DNA of 64,000 nucleotides from Takashimella koratensis (lineage: Eukaryota > Basidiomycota > Tremellomycetes > Trichosporonales > Tetragoniomycetaceae): positions 1,364,001-1,428,000 of the forward strand of contig BCKT01000005.1 in the NCBI GenBank assembly GCA_003116875.1, read 5' to 3'. Under the pieces are notes generated by a model. It saw only the letters and a program-made list of their open reading frames with translations, ran no database searches and was not told the DNA's origin. The position numbers were made by a program, and so were the translations under genes. This document shows, in pieces, positions 11,828 to 23,847 of the stretch (positions are counted from its first letter, which is position 1; each line of letters starts with the position of its first letter).

Positions 11828-14800
11828 ATGTCCATCGACACCTCGGTACAGCCCCTCGCGGGCGCGCTCGAGGCCCTGCGGTCAAAGACCGACCCGACGT
11901 CTTGGTGAGTCGCCGTTGCCCGCGAGCGATAGGGAGGGGGCAGACGGGTACTCTGCTTCCCGGTAGGGGGTAGTACCGGTGTTGCTTGAGCTTGAACAGC
12001 TGGTGCTCTCACATGCACAGCCTCGTGAAGGATCCCTCCTGCTTTTCGACCCTTCTTCCCTCTCTGCGACCCCGACTGCCATGGCCATACCCTACACGGC
12101 AGTCCCCATCTACATCCTTGCCCTTGCCCTTGCCCGACCCATACCCCACCTGGCGCAACTATATCCCCCTCCCTCCTCAACTACCCCAACCCACGTCCTC
12201 TTCGCATCCCACTACCTACTAACAGCCCCACCCCAGGATCATCCTCCACTACTCGCCTCCTCAATCCTCTACCATCTCCTTCCACTCCTCTGGCTCCGAC
12301 CCAGCTCTCGATAGTGTCCGCGACGCCATCGACACCGGCAGCGCAACGAGCGCCGGTCCTAATGGTGCCGTCGCACCCGGGGGCGCTGTAGACGATGTGA
12401 TGTTTGCCTATGCGTTGATCGAGCGAAAAGGGTTGATTGTGGTGTTTCTCAAAGACACGGTCGGAGGCGTGCGGAGAGGTGAGTCGGGGTCCCGGCAAAG
12501 GTTGTGTGGAAGGGATTCAGCCAGTGTCAAAGGGAATGTTGACGTACATTTGTAGCTCGTGCGATAGTGCATTCAAGGGCGGTTGCGGCGCTTTTCCCAG
12601 TGAGTCAATGCTCCCATCTCACCTGTAACTCTGAGTACTAGAACCACTCTACATGCACTAACACTTTGTAGGACTACTACGCACTGGTGACTATCGCCCA
12701 CCCTTCTCAGCTCACCGACGATCTCGTTCGCGAGCGATTGGCCTTGGACAACCCCCTCCCTCCTCTACCCACCGAGACTCAGTCCGCCACTCCCTCCGCG
12801 TCTTCAGCTGCCCAAGCCACCGCGGCTCCTCTTGCTGCACCTCTTGACCCGTCAGCCACCTCTGCTCCGCCCGCCGAAGAGCCGCAGACCCCATCTCAGC
12901 CACAAGTCCACGACCTAGGCGACGACGAGTACAACCCGTCCCTCACCCCGCCTCCACGCCGAGTCGCCCGCCTCCCACCCTCCGTGTCTGACCAATTTGC
13001 TGAACCCGACCCGGACGCTATCGATTTCAAACGACATGACCCCGTGCAGAGGTCGACGTACGATGCTTTGCTCGCGAACACAGGTTCAACCTCGAGCTTT
13101 GGTGCTACCGTCAGCGGGCGTGACCAGTCTGTCGTCGGGTACGAGAATGGCCATGTATCCGAGTATAGCCAAGCGCCAAGTGCGGCACATACTCAACCTG
13201 AGGCAGACGGGGTGTCAGACTTGCCTGGCGCCGGTGTCGCCTCGACGAGCCATGGGATCGCTGCACTCGGACTGGGGGGAAGCGAAGAGCGCCGCCGGCC
13301 TTCGCAAGCGTTCGCCAAACTCAACCCGTTCCGCTCCATCTCGGCTGGCCACCCTCCTGCCGTTGCTCAAAGCCAAGTCCGAAGCGTTTCCCTCAACTCG
13401 CCAACCCCTGCCTCCCCCGACGCCGAACAACAATTCGCCGCCATGCCTCTTCCTATCCCCCCCTCGTACTCGAATCGCTCGAACCGGGTGAGCGAGTCAG
13501 ACCACCATGTCCAGCCGCCATCAGGTATCACGCCGTCGTCTTCGGCCACGACACCTGTCTCCCCCGCGTCCCCGGCCAGTCGTTTCAAGCCGTCGTCCAT
13601 TGCTTCCGCGTTCCGGCGGAAGAAGCGTGTCTCGGCGTCGTCTATCGAGCCAACCAGCGCCCCGACGTCTCCCTATGCTGGGGAATTTGGCGGTCCCGTG
13701 TCGAGCGATGATTCTGCCCCTCCTCCTCCATTGCCGCCAAAGGAATACCCAACCCAGCTGCAGCCGCCGGCGTCGGTGAGCCAGCCCCTGACCCCCTCGA
13801 GCAGTCTCAACGACGAGAGCGTCGGCGAGACCGACGGCTACGTTGCGTACATCCCGCCCAACGAGATTGTGCACACCTCCACCGGTGGGATCGGATACAA
13901 TGCAAGCGCCTCGGCGTCGCGATCCAACTCCGCCTCGGCACTCGACAAGGCCGCAGTCACACCCGGAGGCCCGGGAGGGGCTGGTGGACCGCAGCAGAGG
14001 GGAGAACTCAAACCGAGTCCATCAGCATCCGAGGCGCTGTTCAAAGCCAGGCAGAAGAGTGTGTATGAGGAGAACGAGATGCACGAGAAGTTTAGACGAG
14101 TCGAAGAGGAGAGAGCGAGAGCGAGAGCTGCGGCTGGGTTGATAGGGGATAGTATACCTGGTTCAGCGACGGGCTCGACGCATGATATCGGTGCAGGAGC
14201 AGGAGGGGGTGTGGAGGCGGCGGTGAACGGGGTTGGAGTAGGGGTGGGAGGAGAGACGGAGGGGGGAGGGGTGAATGGTGGTCACCAGACCGAGGGAAGC
14301 GACGGGTTAGCGTATCTCCATGATGCCGATGGCGAAGCCGACGAATCACATTCTGTCCCCAACCATCTCCCGGACCTCACACCGCACTCGGGTCTATCGG
14401 GGGTTCCTGGCCTCGCGGTAGACGGGGCAACAGGTCTCGCTGCCGCGGCTGCGGCAACGATGGGTTCTGCCATGCTCATTCCCGAGGACGACGAAGCTGC
14501 TCCACCGCCACCATCAACGGGCGCAGTTGACGCTGTGACTATAACTCAGCCCGCGAGTAGGTCAAGTGGGAGAGAAACAGAATCCGCAGGGACATCAGTA
14601 CCACGCTCGGCGGTGGAAGCCGTCGCTGCGACAGGAGGGACGTTCCCTGCCCCTCCTTCTCGGTCGACTCCGTCCCCAAGCGGTTCAGGACCAGCCCAAC
14701 CAGTGTCCGAGGTGGTACTTGAATCCGAAAGGATCTACGACCAAGGAACGGTCCTCCAGCCTTCAAAGCTACAACCGACCCCAAAGGGGAATGGAGTTGT

Positions 14801-15680
14801 GTCAAACGTGGTAGCGCCGAGCTCGAGCGAGAGAGTGGAGGAAATTCGCGATTTGGAACACGAGGCAGCAAGGGGAGGGTTGACGATTGCGCCAGTACCT
14901 GAACCAGAGCCCATTTCCATCACTTCCACCACGTTACCCGAGCCCACTCAAGCTGCCACGACCGCACCTGCAGATGCACTGGCACCTGTTCCCTCGCCGG
15001 TAGCCGCGCCCGTGCCTATACCATCGCCGTCCCCGCCCGCACCCCGCGAGATGACAGAGGAAGAACGCCTCGACGCCGCTCGACGGACTCACGAGGCTGC
15101 CCAGGCCGAATTGGCACGTATGGCCCTCCTCGAGCGAGAACGGCGCGAAGCGGCAGAGCAGCAGGCGAAGGAGGAGGAGAGAGGGCGAAGAGCGGCGGTA
15201 AGGAAAGGGTTGGAGGAGAGTAGAGATGCTGGGAAAGTCATGCTCACTGGTGTAAGTGGTAATACCCTGCGTTTCTAACTGGTGTCTTGGAAAAAGGGGA
15301 CTCAGGTATTGGTAGCTGATATTTTGGGAATACAGTGGGCAACGGTACAAACTTCGAGGTCGATGACTTGGCGAAGAAGATGGTTTAAACTTTTCCCTAC
15401 TGAATTGCACTTGTTTAAATCTGACGTTGTAAGTTGACGAACATCTCTGTAGAACCCGTCCAATCTAATCCCAAACTCCTCGCGCTGACTCTCTTAGGAC
15501 GCAACCAAGCCACTAGTTGTGATTCCTCTTCCTGGAAGTCAGTTGTGCGAGACGTACGAAGAATCTCAAGTTAAAGGTAGTTTTAAACTCGAAACTACCA
15601 ACGAAGAATATTACATGTTTGCGGATTCGATCGAGGATAAAGAGACTATCTTGGAAGGTCTAGGTCTGTGTCTCGCGTAA
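11828..15680 (+). CDS. ADF-H domain and PH domain protein with long disordered linker
   Basis: Likely links cortical actin to membrane phosphoinositides. Six exons (11828-11904, 12237-12478, 12556-12599, 12672-15251, 15336-15428, 15498-15680) sum to 3219 nt, 1072 residues, all GT-AG with matching phases. Residues 1 to about 150 form an ADF-homology domain of coactosin/Abp1 type: DPTSWIILHYSP, then DDVMFAYALIERKGLIVVFL, RRARAIVHSRAVAALFPDYY and a final helix. About 770 residues of Pro/Ser/Ala-rich linker follow, then a Glu/Arg/Ala coiled coil (15050-15230). The C-terminus is a PH domain: WATVQTSRSMTWRRRWFKLF, LVVIPLPGS, YYMFADSIEDKETILEGLGL, with its Trp-Arg-Arg-Arg-Trp-Phe strand. The first intron (332 nt) is long for this genome. 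Binding partners are inference from the domains. Confidence 0.82.
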
Positions 15681-15986
15681 ACGAGGGCGAAGGATGCGAG
15701 CGAGCTACAGCAGGGCAGATGCCGAGGTGCGGGTTTTGTACATACAGTACGTGACCTGGTACGTGACCTTGTACTAGACCTTGTACACGTGTACGACCTC
15801 TTGACTATATTGGGTTACATACCATTCGGAAATAGTACATCTCTTCTTCCCTCTTGAGTCCTGATCTGCGAACTTGGGTTTGGAGACAATAATGCATGTC
15901 GTGTGAGATATGAACCCTTTTTTTAAAAAAAAAACTTTCAGTCAACAGCTACCCATAGCCAAGTCTTGATCCTCCTACTGAATCTC
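15681..15986. other. Convergent 3' flanks with repeats
   Basis: 306 bp between convergent stops. It contains a 12-bp tandem repeat and a T7/A10 run near 15919-15935 that could serve polyadenylation on either strand. Confidence 0.5.
15747..15794. repeat. 12-bp degenerate tandem repeat ending in a GTACACGTGTAC palindrome
   Basis: Four consecutive 12-mers: gtacgtgacctg, gtacgtgacctt, gtactagacctt, gtacacgtgtac. The last is a perfect palindrome. It lies just downstream of the ADF-H/PH stop, probably in the 3' UTR. Confidence 0.8.
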
Positions 15987-18091
15987 TTAATCGTCGTCAA
16001 GGACCATATCGCTTCCTTCCGACCTGGCTATCGAAACCCCTCTCTGCCTCTCTTCTCCTCCTGCCGCTACCTCTCCCTCTCCCTGGGCCTGGGCAGCCGC
16101 CTCCTTCTCCTCCCTCGCTTTCTCCGCACGATACCTATCCAGCTCCTCATCCAAGTCCTTCTGTCTATCCCCTTCGTTTCTCCCTCTTCCCCTAATCTCC
16201 ATCCCCCTTTCTCCTCTTTCCCCACCTCTCTCACCTCTTTCGGAACCTCGATCACGTCGATCCCATTCGTTTGCTCTACTATGCCTCGCAGCGTCCCAAC
16301 CTCCGTTCTCCCCATCTCCATCTCTCTCACCAACACCAGAACCACCTCGTCCGCTCTCGCGCGTAAACGCGGGCTTTGAACCCCGATCCCATCGGTCCAT
16401 ATCCCGCCCTCCCCTGTTACGGTCCCGGTCTCGATCACGATCATCCACCTCCGCACCTCGTTCCCATCGCCCTCCTCCTCCACCGCCGCCGCCGCCACGA
16501 CGAGCCTGAGAAGCATAGGCCGAGAACCCGCTTCGCGAGTCGTAGTTCCGCGGCATGGACCGAGACTGCGACTCCGGGTCGAGGTAACGCATAGCTCCGC
16601 GACCTAATGAGAGTCAGCCAAAGTCAGATCTGAGGGACAGACTATCAAGGGAGAATCAAGATCTTGATCTTGGGGACGCGTACCTTTGTAGACTACACCA
16701 CCGGAATCTTTGACACGCTGACGCTCGTCGTCAAGCTGTTTCTTCATCTCTGCCAGCTTTTCCTGTCGGGCAACTTCCAGTCGCTCTTTCTCCTCCCTCT
16801 CGAGTCTGCATGAGGTATCAGCCGCCACCCTCCATTTCATTCGGCCCCATTGAACCCTGCGCCAGCTTGTACTCACCTAGCATCAAGCTCCTCTAACGTC
16901 TCCTCCCTTTCCTCCCCTTCGTCTTCGCTCTTCGCCTTCTCTCCTCCCCTCTTCCTCTCCCTCCTCTTCTCTCTCCCCTTCTCGCGCTCGCTCCTCTCCC
17001 TCCTCCTTCGTTCCTTGCGCCTCCGCCTGTCCCTCTCCTCGCTATCGTCGCTCTCATCGTCGTCGCTTCCTCTCTCCTTCCGCTCTTTCCTCGACCGGGG
17101 CGCCGGCGATCGCGACCGCGAGCGGGTGGGGGAAGGCGAGGGGCTAGACGTAGGTGGCCGACGAGAAGGTGCTGCAGAAGCAGCAGGGCGACGGAGTTCG
17201 AGTTCGCCGCAGTGAGCGACGAGGACAGGGGACAGGGGCCGGTCTCGCTCGTCGGTAGGGAGTCGGCCGATCGCTTCGATATGCTGCATCCCACCGACAA
17301 CGCGGCCAAATACGCTAAATGAAGGACAATGTAAAGGTCAGCGTTATTGGCTTAGAGGTAACAATCCAGGAAGGTTGAAGGTAATAAGGTGGAAGGAAAG
17401 AAATCACTTACACGTGCTTGCCGGTCAGGTGGGACGCTGAAGCGAGGGTGACAAACCATTGCGAGCCGTTGGTATCCGGTCCACGATTCGCCATGACCAA
17501 CATCCTAAAAAGACAATAAGTAACATCCCTATCGACTTCTTCTCCATTCCACCAACCAACCCTTAACTGCACTTACCCAGCTTTATCCACCGCCGTCCCA
17601 TCCCCAGTCAACCGCTCATCCTTGAACATCCCACCATAAATACTCTCCCCTCCTGTCCCGTTCCGTTTGGTGAAATCGCCGCCTTGGATCATGAATCCCT
17701 CAATGATCCGGTGTACAGGACTGCCCTTGTAGTGTAGGTTTGCCCCGGATTTAGGGGACACGCCCTTTTCGCCGGTGCAGAGGGCTCGGAAGCTGCAGAA
17801 AGTTGGTAAGGAACACGAGGAGGTAGGTAAGGGACTTACTTTTCTGCGGTCTTGGGCACGCTGAAGAGAGGTTAGCAAGGAAGCGGTGGTAGATGAGATA
17901 TCGCGGGCAGCTTACACATCGGTGTACAGTTCAAACTAGACATGGATGTCAGTATTGCCCTACCAGATCGCTAGACGAAGCAAAAAGCGAAGTTATGACA
18001 CAACCGATAGAAGGCTAATTGAACTCACGACAACTCGACCCAGGGGCTGGTCGCCGACTGTAAAGTCGATGAAAACGCGAGGGAGCGGCAT
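15987..18091 (-). CDS. SR-type nuclear cyclophilin (peptidyl-prolyl cis-trans isomerase)
   Basis: Proline isomerase fused to a charged Arg/Ser-rich tail, as in splicing-associated cyclophilins. The start ATG is at 18089-18091 ([20 protein letters not shown]). The N-terminal about 175 residues, spread over several short exons, form the cyclophilin domain: [33 protein letters not shown] and [17 protein letters not shown]. The position equivalent to the cyclosporin-contacting Trp of CypA appears as His (SHLTGKHV), the state common in SR-cyclophilins and linked to weaker drug binding. Next come an RSRS-type segment, a basic/acidic RERKR region (16880-17290), a coiled coil with [11 protein letters not shown], and a Gly/Arg/Asp-rich C-terminus beginning [10 protein letters not shown] and ending MVLDDD. 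Nuclear speckle or spliceosome location is inferred from the tail. Confidence 0.87.
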
Positions 18092-18443
18092 TGGGCTGTG
18101 CTCAGGTGATCTGGATCGCTTGGTATCCGAAGCTTGAGGTGGATGAGGGCCTGGATCGAGGGTGGTCGATGACCGGGTTGGATGAAGCAAGAGACAACAG
18201 CAACTTGCAAGTGTCTTCCCTTTTTTTCATATTGCCCCACTTCGGGTTTCCCATTACGTGGACTGGGGCGTTGCAGAAAGTCTCCGTCGCTGATTGGCCA
18301 CGTGACCTGTGGAAATACGGAAGTTCGGCTAGGGCGCATGCCCTAAATATCTCTCGTCTCGAGTCGCTCAATGTTCAATGTCCCTCGTCCCTCTCACTAC
18401 TCTCCCTACCAATCTCTACCCACCCACTACTCAACCACACACC
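18092..18443. promoter_or_regulatory. Divergent promoter, cyclophilin / PDX1
   Basis: 352 bp separate the two start codons, so both promoters share this segment. A pyrimidine-rich stretch (18364-18440) runs up to the PDX1 ATG and is probably its transcription start/5' UTR. Confidence 0.5.
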
Positions 18444-20469
18444 ATGGAGTCCTTCTCGCAGCCCACTATCGTCCCTTCCTCCGCATCTCCCAGTATCGGC
18501 GTCAACGGTGCCCCCGCTGCTGCTGCTGCACCCGCCGCTGCCGCGCCGACGGGTACCATGACGCCCAATTTCCCTGCCCGGGCCGCGGCCATGGGCGCAG
18601 CAAACAGCTCGGCGGGCGTCGGTGTCGGAGGCACTTTTGGCGTCAAGACCGGTCTCGCACAGATGCTCAAGGGCGGGTAAGTCTGGCACCGAACCTCCCC
18701 TCAATCCTGTTGTTTGATAAAAACGATGGGTTGAGCGACGACGTTGGTCATTGTGAATCGGCGAGAGCGAGAGAGTGGAGATCGAGTCAGATGCTGATGG
18801 ATCGTGCGTTTCGATTTGTCTTGTAACAGCGTTATCATGGACGTCATGTCCGTTGAGCAGGCCAAGATTGCTGAAGAGGCCGGTGCTTCCGCTGTCATGG
18901 CACTTGGTCAGTCTCCACCCATCACTTACTATCCTCCTACTACCTCAGTCTCATTCCCTCCCTTTTTTCCAATATATCCTGACTCGATTACACACCGCCA
19001 AATTTGCTGACTTTGATCGGTAGAGCGTATCCCGGCCAATATCCGCGCTGACGGTGGTGTTGCTCGTATGGTATGCTCCTCGGCCTCTTTATCTCCTCAT
19101 CGTTCTCCCCGTGCCTCTTCACATTCCCCAACTACCTACACTGACACCCCCAGTCCGACCCGGCCATGATCAAAGATATCATCGCTGCCGTCTCGATCCC
19201 CGTCATGGCCAAATGCCGTATCGGCCACACCGTCGAGGCTCAGATCCTTCAGGCCGTTGGCGTTGACTACATCGACGTGAGTCATGGTCCCGTCACCCTC
19301 GCGCCCTTGTCTCTATCCTTTCAACTTTGCGCCCTGACCATTCCTTCGTCATACTTGTTTCGCAACTGTTTCTAGTTTCAGTTCAACGACTACAAACTGT
19401 GACCATGGGCTGACACATCGTTCTAGGAATCCGAGGTCCTCACCCCGGCCGACGATCAGCACCACATCGGCAAGCACGCGTTCAAGGTCCCCTTCGTGTG
19501 CGGGTGCAAGAACCTCGGCGAGGCTCTTCGTCGTATCTCCGAGGGAGCTGCGTGAGTCCTTCCCACCTACCCCCCTACCTTGCTCTATCACTCTCGCGCT
19601 GACATGCGTCTTTTATCGCCATAACCCACCCTTCTGGGGCCTCTCTTCGCACTCTTTATAACCAGGATGATTCGAACAAAGGGCGAGGCAGGAACCGGTG
19701 ACGTCGTCGAAGCCGTCCGTCATCAGCGTGCTGTCATGTCCGACATCCGCCGCGCTGCCGCCATGTCCGACGAAGAGCTGTACGCGTTCGCCAAAGAGCT
19801 CTCGGCGCCATACCACCTCCTCAAGGAGACCGCGAGGCTCAAGCGTCTTCCCGTTGTCTCGTGAGTAACGGCCTCCCTACAAGTCACGGCGTTTCTGCAA
19901 CGAGTCTGCGACTGCGACTAAGACTGTGGTGGAGGTTATTTGCGGCTGGGTTTATCGGGGATTATTTTTAGGATGGGAAGGTGAGGCTGACAAGTGGTCC
20001 CTACAACGACCCTGATTAGGTTCGCCGCCGGCGGTGTCGCTACTCCGGCAGATGCAGCGCTCATGATGCAGCTCGGTTGCGACGGTGGTGAGTTTAGCTG
20101 TTTGACCTCCTTCAGAGTAAGCTAACTCCTCTTCTTTCTCAGTCTTCGTCGGCTCCGGTATCTGTCAGTATCAAGTTCATCCTCTCTGTCACCATTTTTG
20201 TCTTTTGCTATCAAGCACCCACTAACCCATCCCAGTCCTCTCTGGCGACCCGGCCAAGCGAGCACGCGCCATCGTCCAGGCCGTCACACACTACAACAAC
20301 CCTCAGGTCCTCGCTGAGATCTCGGAAAACCTTGGCGAGGCCATGGTCGGAATCAGCACGTGAGTCGTGGTCTGCTCCACGAACAAGTCTAGAGCAGGAT
20401 TCTTTACTAACGTTACGCAGTCGGGACGAGACGATCAAAGGTGGCAGGATGGCGGCGAGGGGAAACTGA
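18444..20469 (+). CDS. PDX1: Pyridoxal 5'-phosphate synthase subunit PDX1/SNZ
   Basis: Synthase subunit of de novo vitamin B6 synthesis. It makes PLP from ribose 5-phosphate, glyceraldehyde 3-phosphate and ammonia delivered by the PDX2/SNO glutaminase. About ten exons encode the (beta/alpha)8 barrel: [30 protein letters not shown] with the first catalytic Lys, [32 protein letters not shown] with the second catalytic Lys, [15 protein letters not shown], and VFVGSGIF, the phosphate-binding loop. The GSGI loop is carried by a 21-nt microexon (20143-20163). An Ala/Pro/Gly-rich N-terminal extension of about 65 residues precedes the conserved start of the barrel and is unusual in length. No PDX2/SNO neighbour is present in the window. 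Ends ...GGRMAARGN. Confidence 0.96.
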
Positions 20470-21023
20470 TTGGATCGAAGTCATTCCACAGAGTGAAATG
20501 AAGAAGGAAGAGAAAAACGAAATATCAAAATTGCAAGAGGAGATTTCAAAAGCTCTTACTGTCAACCAGTACTGTGCTCCTCCCTTGCTCCTGTGCAGTC
20601 TTTGAGCAGTCGGCACTATCCCTCTTTATCATCCCATGTTCTTCCCACCATACCGTCCGTCGTCGAGTCAGATCTCTTCTGTTTCACAGGCCTCGTCTAC
20701 TGGTCTCTATTACCATCTGTCTAGCTGTACTCGGGTAGCGGATGCATGTGGTCTCCGTATAGAAAGCTGCGGTGCCATGTGGATGACGAAAGTGACATGA
20801 GTCACAGTAGCGGATACAAGAAACGACGCTGACGCGAGCGAATTTGTGAGGGGATCTGGGAGCAGTGGAGACTGAAAAGTGAACGGGAACGCGGTAGGGG
20901 AAGATGTTAAGTGAGAGGAACGAAGAGCGAGACCAAGGTCGGCCTTGACGAGACCTAGCCGAGAAAACAAGTCTTGTCTCAGTCGACTTGGATCCGTCCT
21001 CATCCGCCGATGTCACCCTTCCT
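20470..21023. other. Convergent 3' flanks
   Basis: About 550 bp between PDX1 and the membrane-protein stop. A 246-codon minus open frame starts inside the neighbouring gene and crosses this segment. It is a frame shadow of that gene's Lys/Glu-rich tail. Nothing else seen. Confidence 0.5.
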
Positions 21024-22773
21024 CTACTTTGCAGGCGCGTTCGCAACGCCCTCACCTCCTCTGTCCTTGCGCGAACGACTCTTGCCGTCACCGCTGCCAC
21101 CGCCACCGCTACCACCGCTGCCACCGCTTCCCGCAGCTTTCTTGTACTTTGCGGCTTCCGCTTTCGCCTCGTCCCTCTCTTTCTTGTACTTGCCCGCGCT
21201 CTCTTTGGCCTCCTTGAGCTCCCCAGCTGCCGCTTCCTGGGATTTGAGAAAGTCGGGTCGGCGAAGCTCCGTGATGTTGACCTGTACAAGTTTAAGTTTA
21301 GGGAAACTAGAGGAAAAAGCGAGGTAAGACTGACCATCTGAGCGATCATACTGAGAAGGAATGGATCAAAGTAGGTGAGTAGGTGGAAATGACTGTCAGC
21401 ATCGTATGTTTTGGGCGTGGACAAGGGCTTAGATAGAACTACTCATATACCGGGGTGGAAGATGGATGTGAGAAAAGGGTGAGGACCTGGAAAAAAAAAC
21501 TCACGTGAGAGGAATCGAGCCGAGGAGGATCATCACCGAATACAGACAGAACAACGGGGTGTCCACCTGTGGGTCGTTCGGGTTCAAGCCCGTAAACGAC
21601 ATGGATCCCGTAGCCTATCGTCAAGAAGAGCATCAACGATGGTCCTTAACTAGAAGACAGAAGAGAGGAGAAAGGAATTGGAAGAATTGTGACATACCGC
21701 GACGATGAAGAGCTTGAGGAAAGCGTTGGCGAAGATGACTAAAATGTGTGAGATCCGAACTACACCCACAAAATCATGATAATGTACAAGGGATGAGAAT
21801 AGTGAAACGCGGCAGAAGAAGGGAACGAGACTTTGAGACCTGTTGGGTAGAGGTGAAGAGGGGACAAGGTGGACTCACACATGAACTTCATCTGGTCAAA
21901 GGTGCGGGTGTCGTAAAGCCCCTCGGCGTAGAACATCTCTTCAAGTGCCAGGAAGAGTAAACGAAAAGTATACGTCAGTTTCTTCATCAGAAATTGTTTG
22001 TCGACAATCGACGATAAGAAGGGATATAACTTGGATAGGGGGTATCAAGGTTGAACTTTGACTTACCAAGGACTTGTTGACCGTGCTTGTACTTCCAACT
22101 ATCGAAGAGTCAGCGAACCATTCGGGACAGTATGAGAGGAGCTGTAAAGCGCTTTCTATGGGAAATACTCACAAGATCTCGCTGGCGAGAGCGATACAGC
22201 AAAAAACAATCATGGCAATCTCAAAGACTGCGCAGAAACTATAAAGTGTGAGCCAGAGTGGTAATTTTTGATGAGCTTACACAACGCCAGCGAGATGTTT
22301 CGGGATGTTGGTGTTGTCTACAGGCATATTCAGTTTTTTTTACAAGTCCCCAAACGATGCGTGATACCAAGAGTTGTGACTTACCAACGAAGCCAGCATT
22401 GGGGTTACCGCCGTAAACAGTGGGATCGTTACCGAGGTAATGATCTTTCAAACAATCACATCTATCAGCTGACTGATCTCCCCCACTCTGTGCTAGTATA
22501 TCCACAAGGAGTATACGTAGCGGTTCGAATGAGATTAAACCACTTACCCATAGTGGTTTGGAATGTGTGCGTGTTCTGCACAAAGATGAGGCACCAAGTC
22601 ACGATTACCTATCGAGCAAGGCGTCCGTCAAATCAACACAAAGATAGAAAGACGTCTAGGCCGGGACTTACCATGACTAGTACACCGACTGCAACGATCG
22701 TCCATAGCCTACACAGGAGATAGGCGATACGGGGAAACGTGTCCCTCCCGATAGTCCAGTTCTCATCGGCCAT
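21024..22773 (-). CDS. Multi-pass membrane protein with basic coiled-coil C-tail, function unknown
   Basis: I do not recognise the family. Start ATG 22771-22773 (MADENWTIGRDTFPRIAYLL). Spliced exons give a hydrophobic segment ending VGVLVM|VIVTWCLIFVQ, then a loop with DHYLGNDPTVYGGNPNAGF, and NIPKHLAG leading into a second segment VVFCAVFEIAMIVFCCIAL. A loop LEEMFYAEGLYDTRTFDQM follows, then a third segment FANAFLKLFIVATGSMSF and a fourth LFCLYSVMILLGSIPLTMIA. The tail is VNITELRRPDFL, then a Lys/Glu/Ala coiled coil, a Gly/Ser linker and a final KSRSRKDRGG stretch ending NAPAK. Four membrane passes are therefore likely, with the tail presumably cytosolic. There are many introns, some exons are very short, and the order of small exons near 22090-22330 is not fully certain. 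The correct frame for the last exons was chosen because phases match and membrane segments stay open. Confidence 0.6.
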
Positions 22774-23847
22774 GATTGGGTGTCTGTGTCAGTAAGGTGA
22801 GGTAGAGACTGCAGGGGAAGAAGTAGGAGGGTAAAGTGGAGAGTGACGAACAGGGGGGAGGGCGGAGCGTGGGTAGGGAGGTAAGGGAGTTGAGATAAAG
22901 TGGTGAGTGAGGTGGTGAGGGTGGTGAAGAGCGAAAGGGATGAGGAGGCGAGAGGGGGGTGGAATGGATGAGGAGTGGTGGAGTGATGGAGTGGTGACGA
23001 GGGATTAAGATTGAGAGACAGAGACAAGAAACAAAGTGTAAACCAGCATCTCATCGCACCTCACCTATCCCACACCCATCACCTCCCTCATGCTCTTTCC
23101 TCTCAATACCTCCCTGCGAGGCTGCGACACCAAATATCTACACTTCCTTTGAGACCTCGGGTGAGGACATAGGATTGACCTACTTGCTATTCGTCCTTTT
23201 CTATTGCGTCATCGTCCGTGGTGATGCTCTTACGACGCGGTGTTCCTCCTTGGTCATTGTTCAGTCATGGTCAGTCATGCCTCTGTGGTTGGCCGATCAG
23301 TGAGGGGAGTAGCGGCTAGTGGTCAGTGGGCATTGGTCAGTGAACGGGAGAAGCTGAGGGGATCGTTCAAGGTGAGCGCCACATTGCGAGGTGCTTGGTC
23401 CAGAGCGGAGGCCGGGGAGGAAGCAGGCGAGGCGAAGGCAGTATGCGCATACACGTCCTAGGACAAGCATTTCCGACATACCGGACAAGTCAGCTGCTTG
23501 CGCTACGCATTGAGGTGGTTGATCACCTTCTGAGCTTTGTATGAGCCGTTGCCTGCCTCCTTCCTCACAGACAACGTTCTCATAGTACAGTACCCGGTAG
23601 TCGATAACGCCGGATAACGCCGTACGAACGGATTCCACCCCTTGATGCGGATGTGGCACTTTGCGACGTGTCCAATACCCAAAACGCCTAATATCATTTT
23701 TATTATTTTTATTTTCTTTTTTTTTTTTTGGGCTGGCCGGTCGCACCTGACGCAAGGACCTGGAACTTGGGATTCAACTTCATTGTTCTCATTCACCCAA
23801 TCGTCACTACTACTATCACACTTACATCCACAACAAATCGAGACACC
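22774..23847. other. Intergenic: divergent region, membrane protein / eIF4B
   Basis: About 1.07 kb with no supported gene. It contains an AT-rich block with a run of about 15 T at 23715-23729. Open frames on both strands lack domains. It presumably holds both promoters and the eIF4B 5' UTR. Confidence 0.5.

Noticed and set aside
20684..21424. 246-codon minus frame rich in Arg/Lys/Ala
   Set aside because: It is a shifted reading of the membrane protein's Lys/Glu coil; the other frame joins in phase to the membrane segments.
22677..23054. 125-codon minus frame upstream of the membrane protein
   Set aside because: Leu/Ser/Pro low complexity, includes the true ATG region in another frame, no domain.
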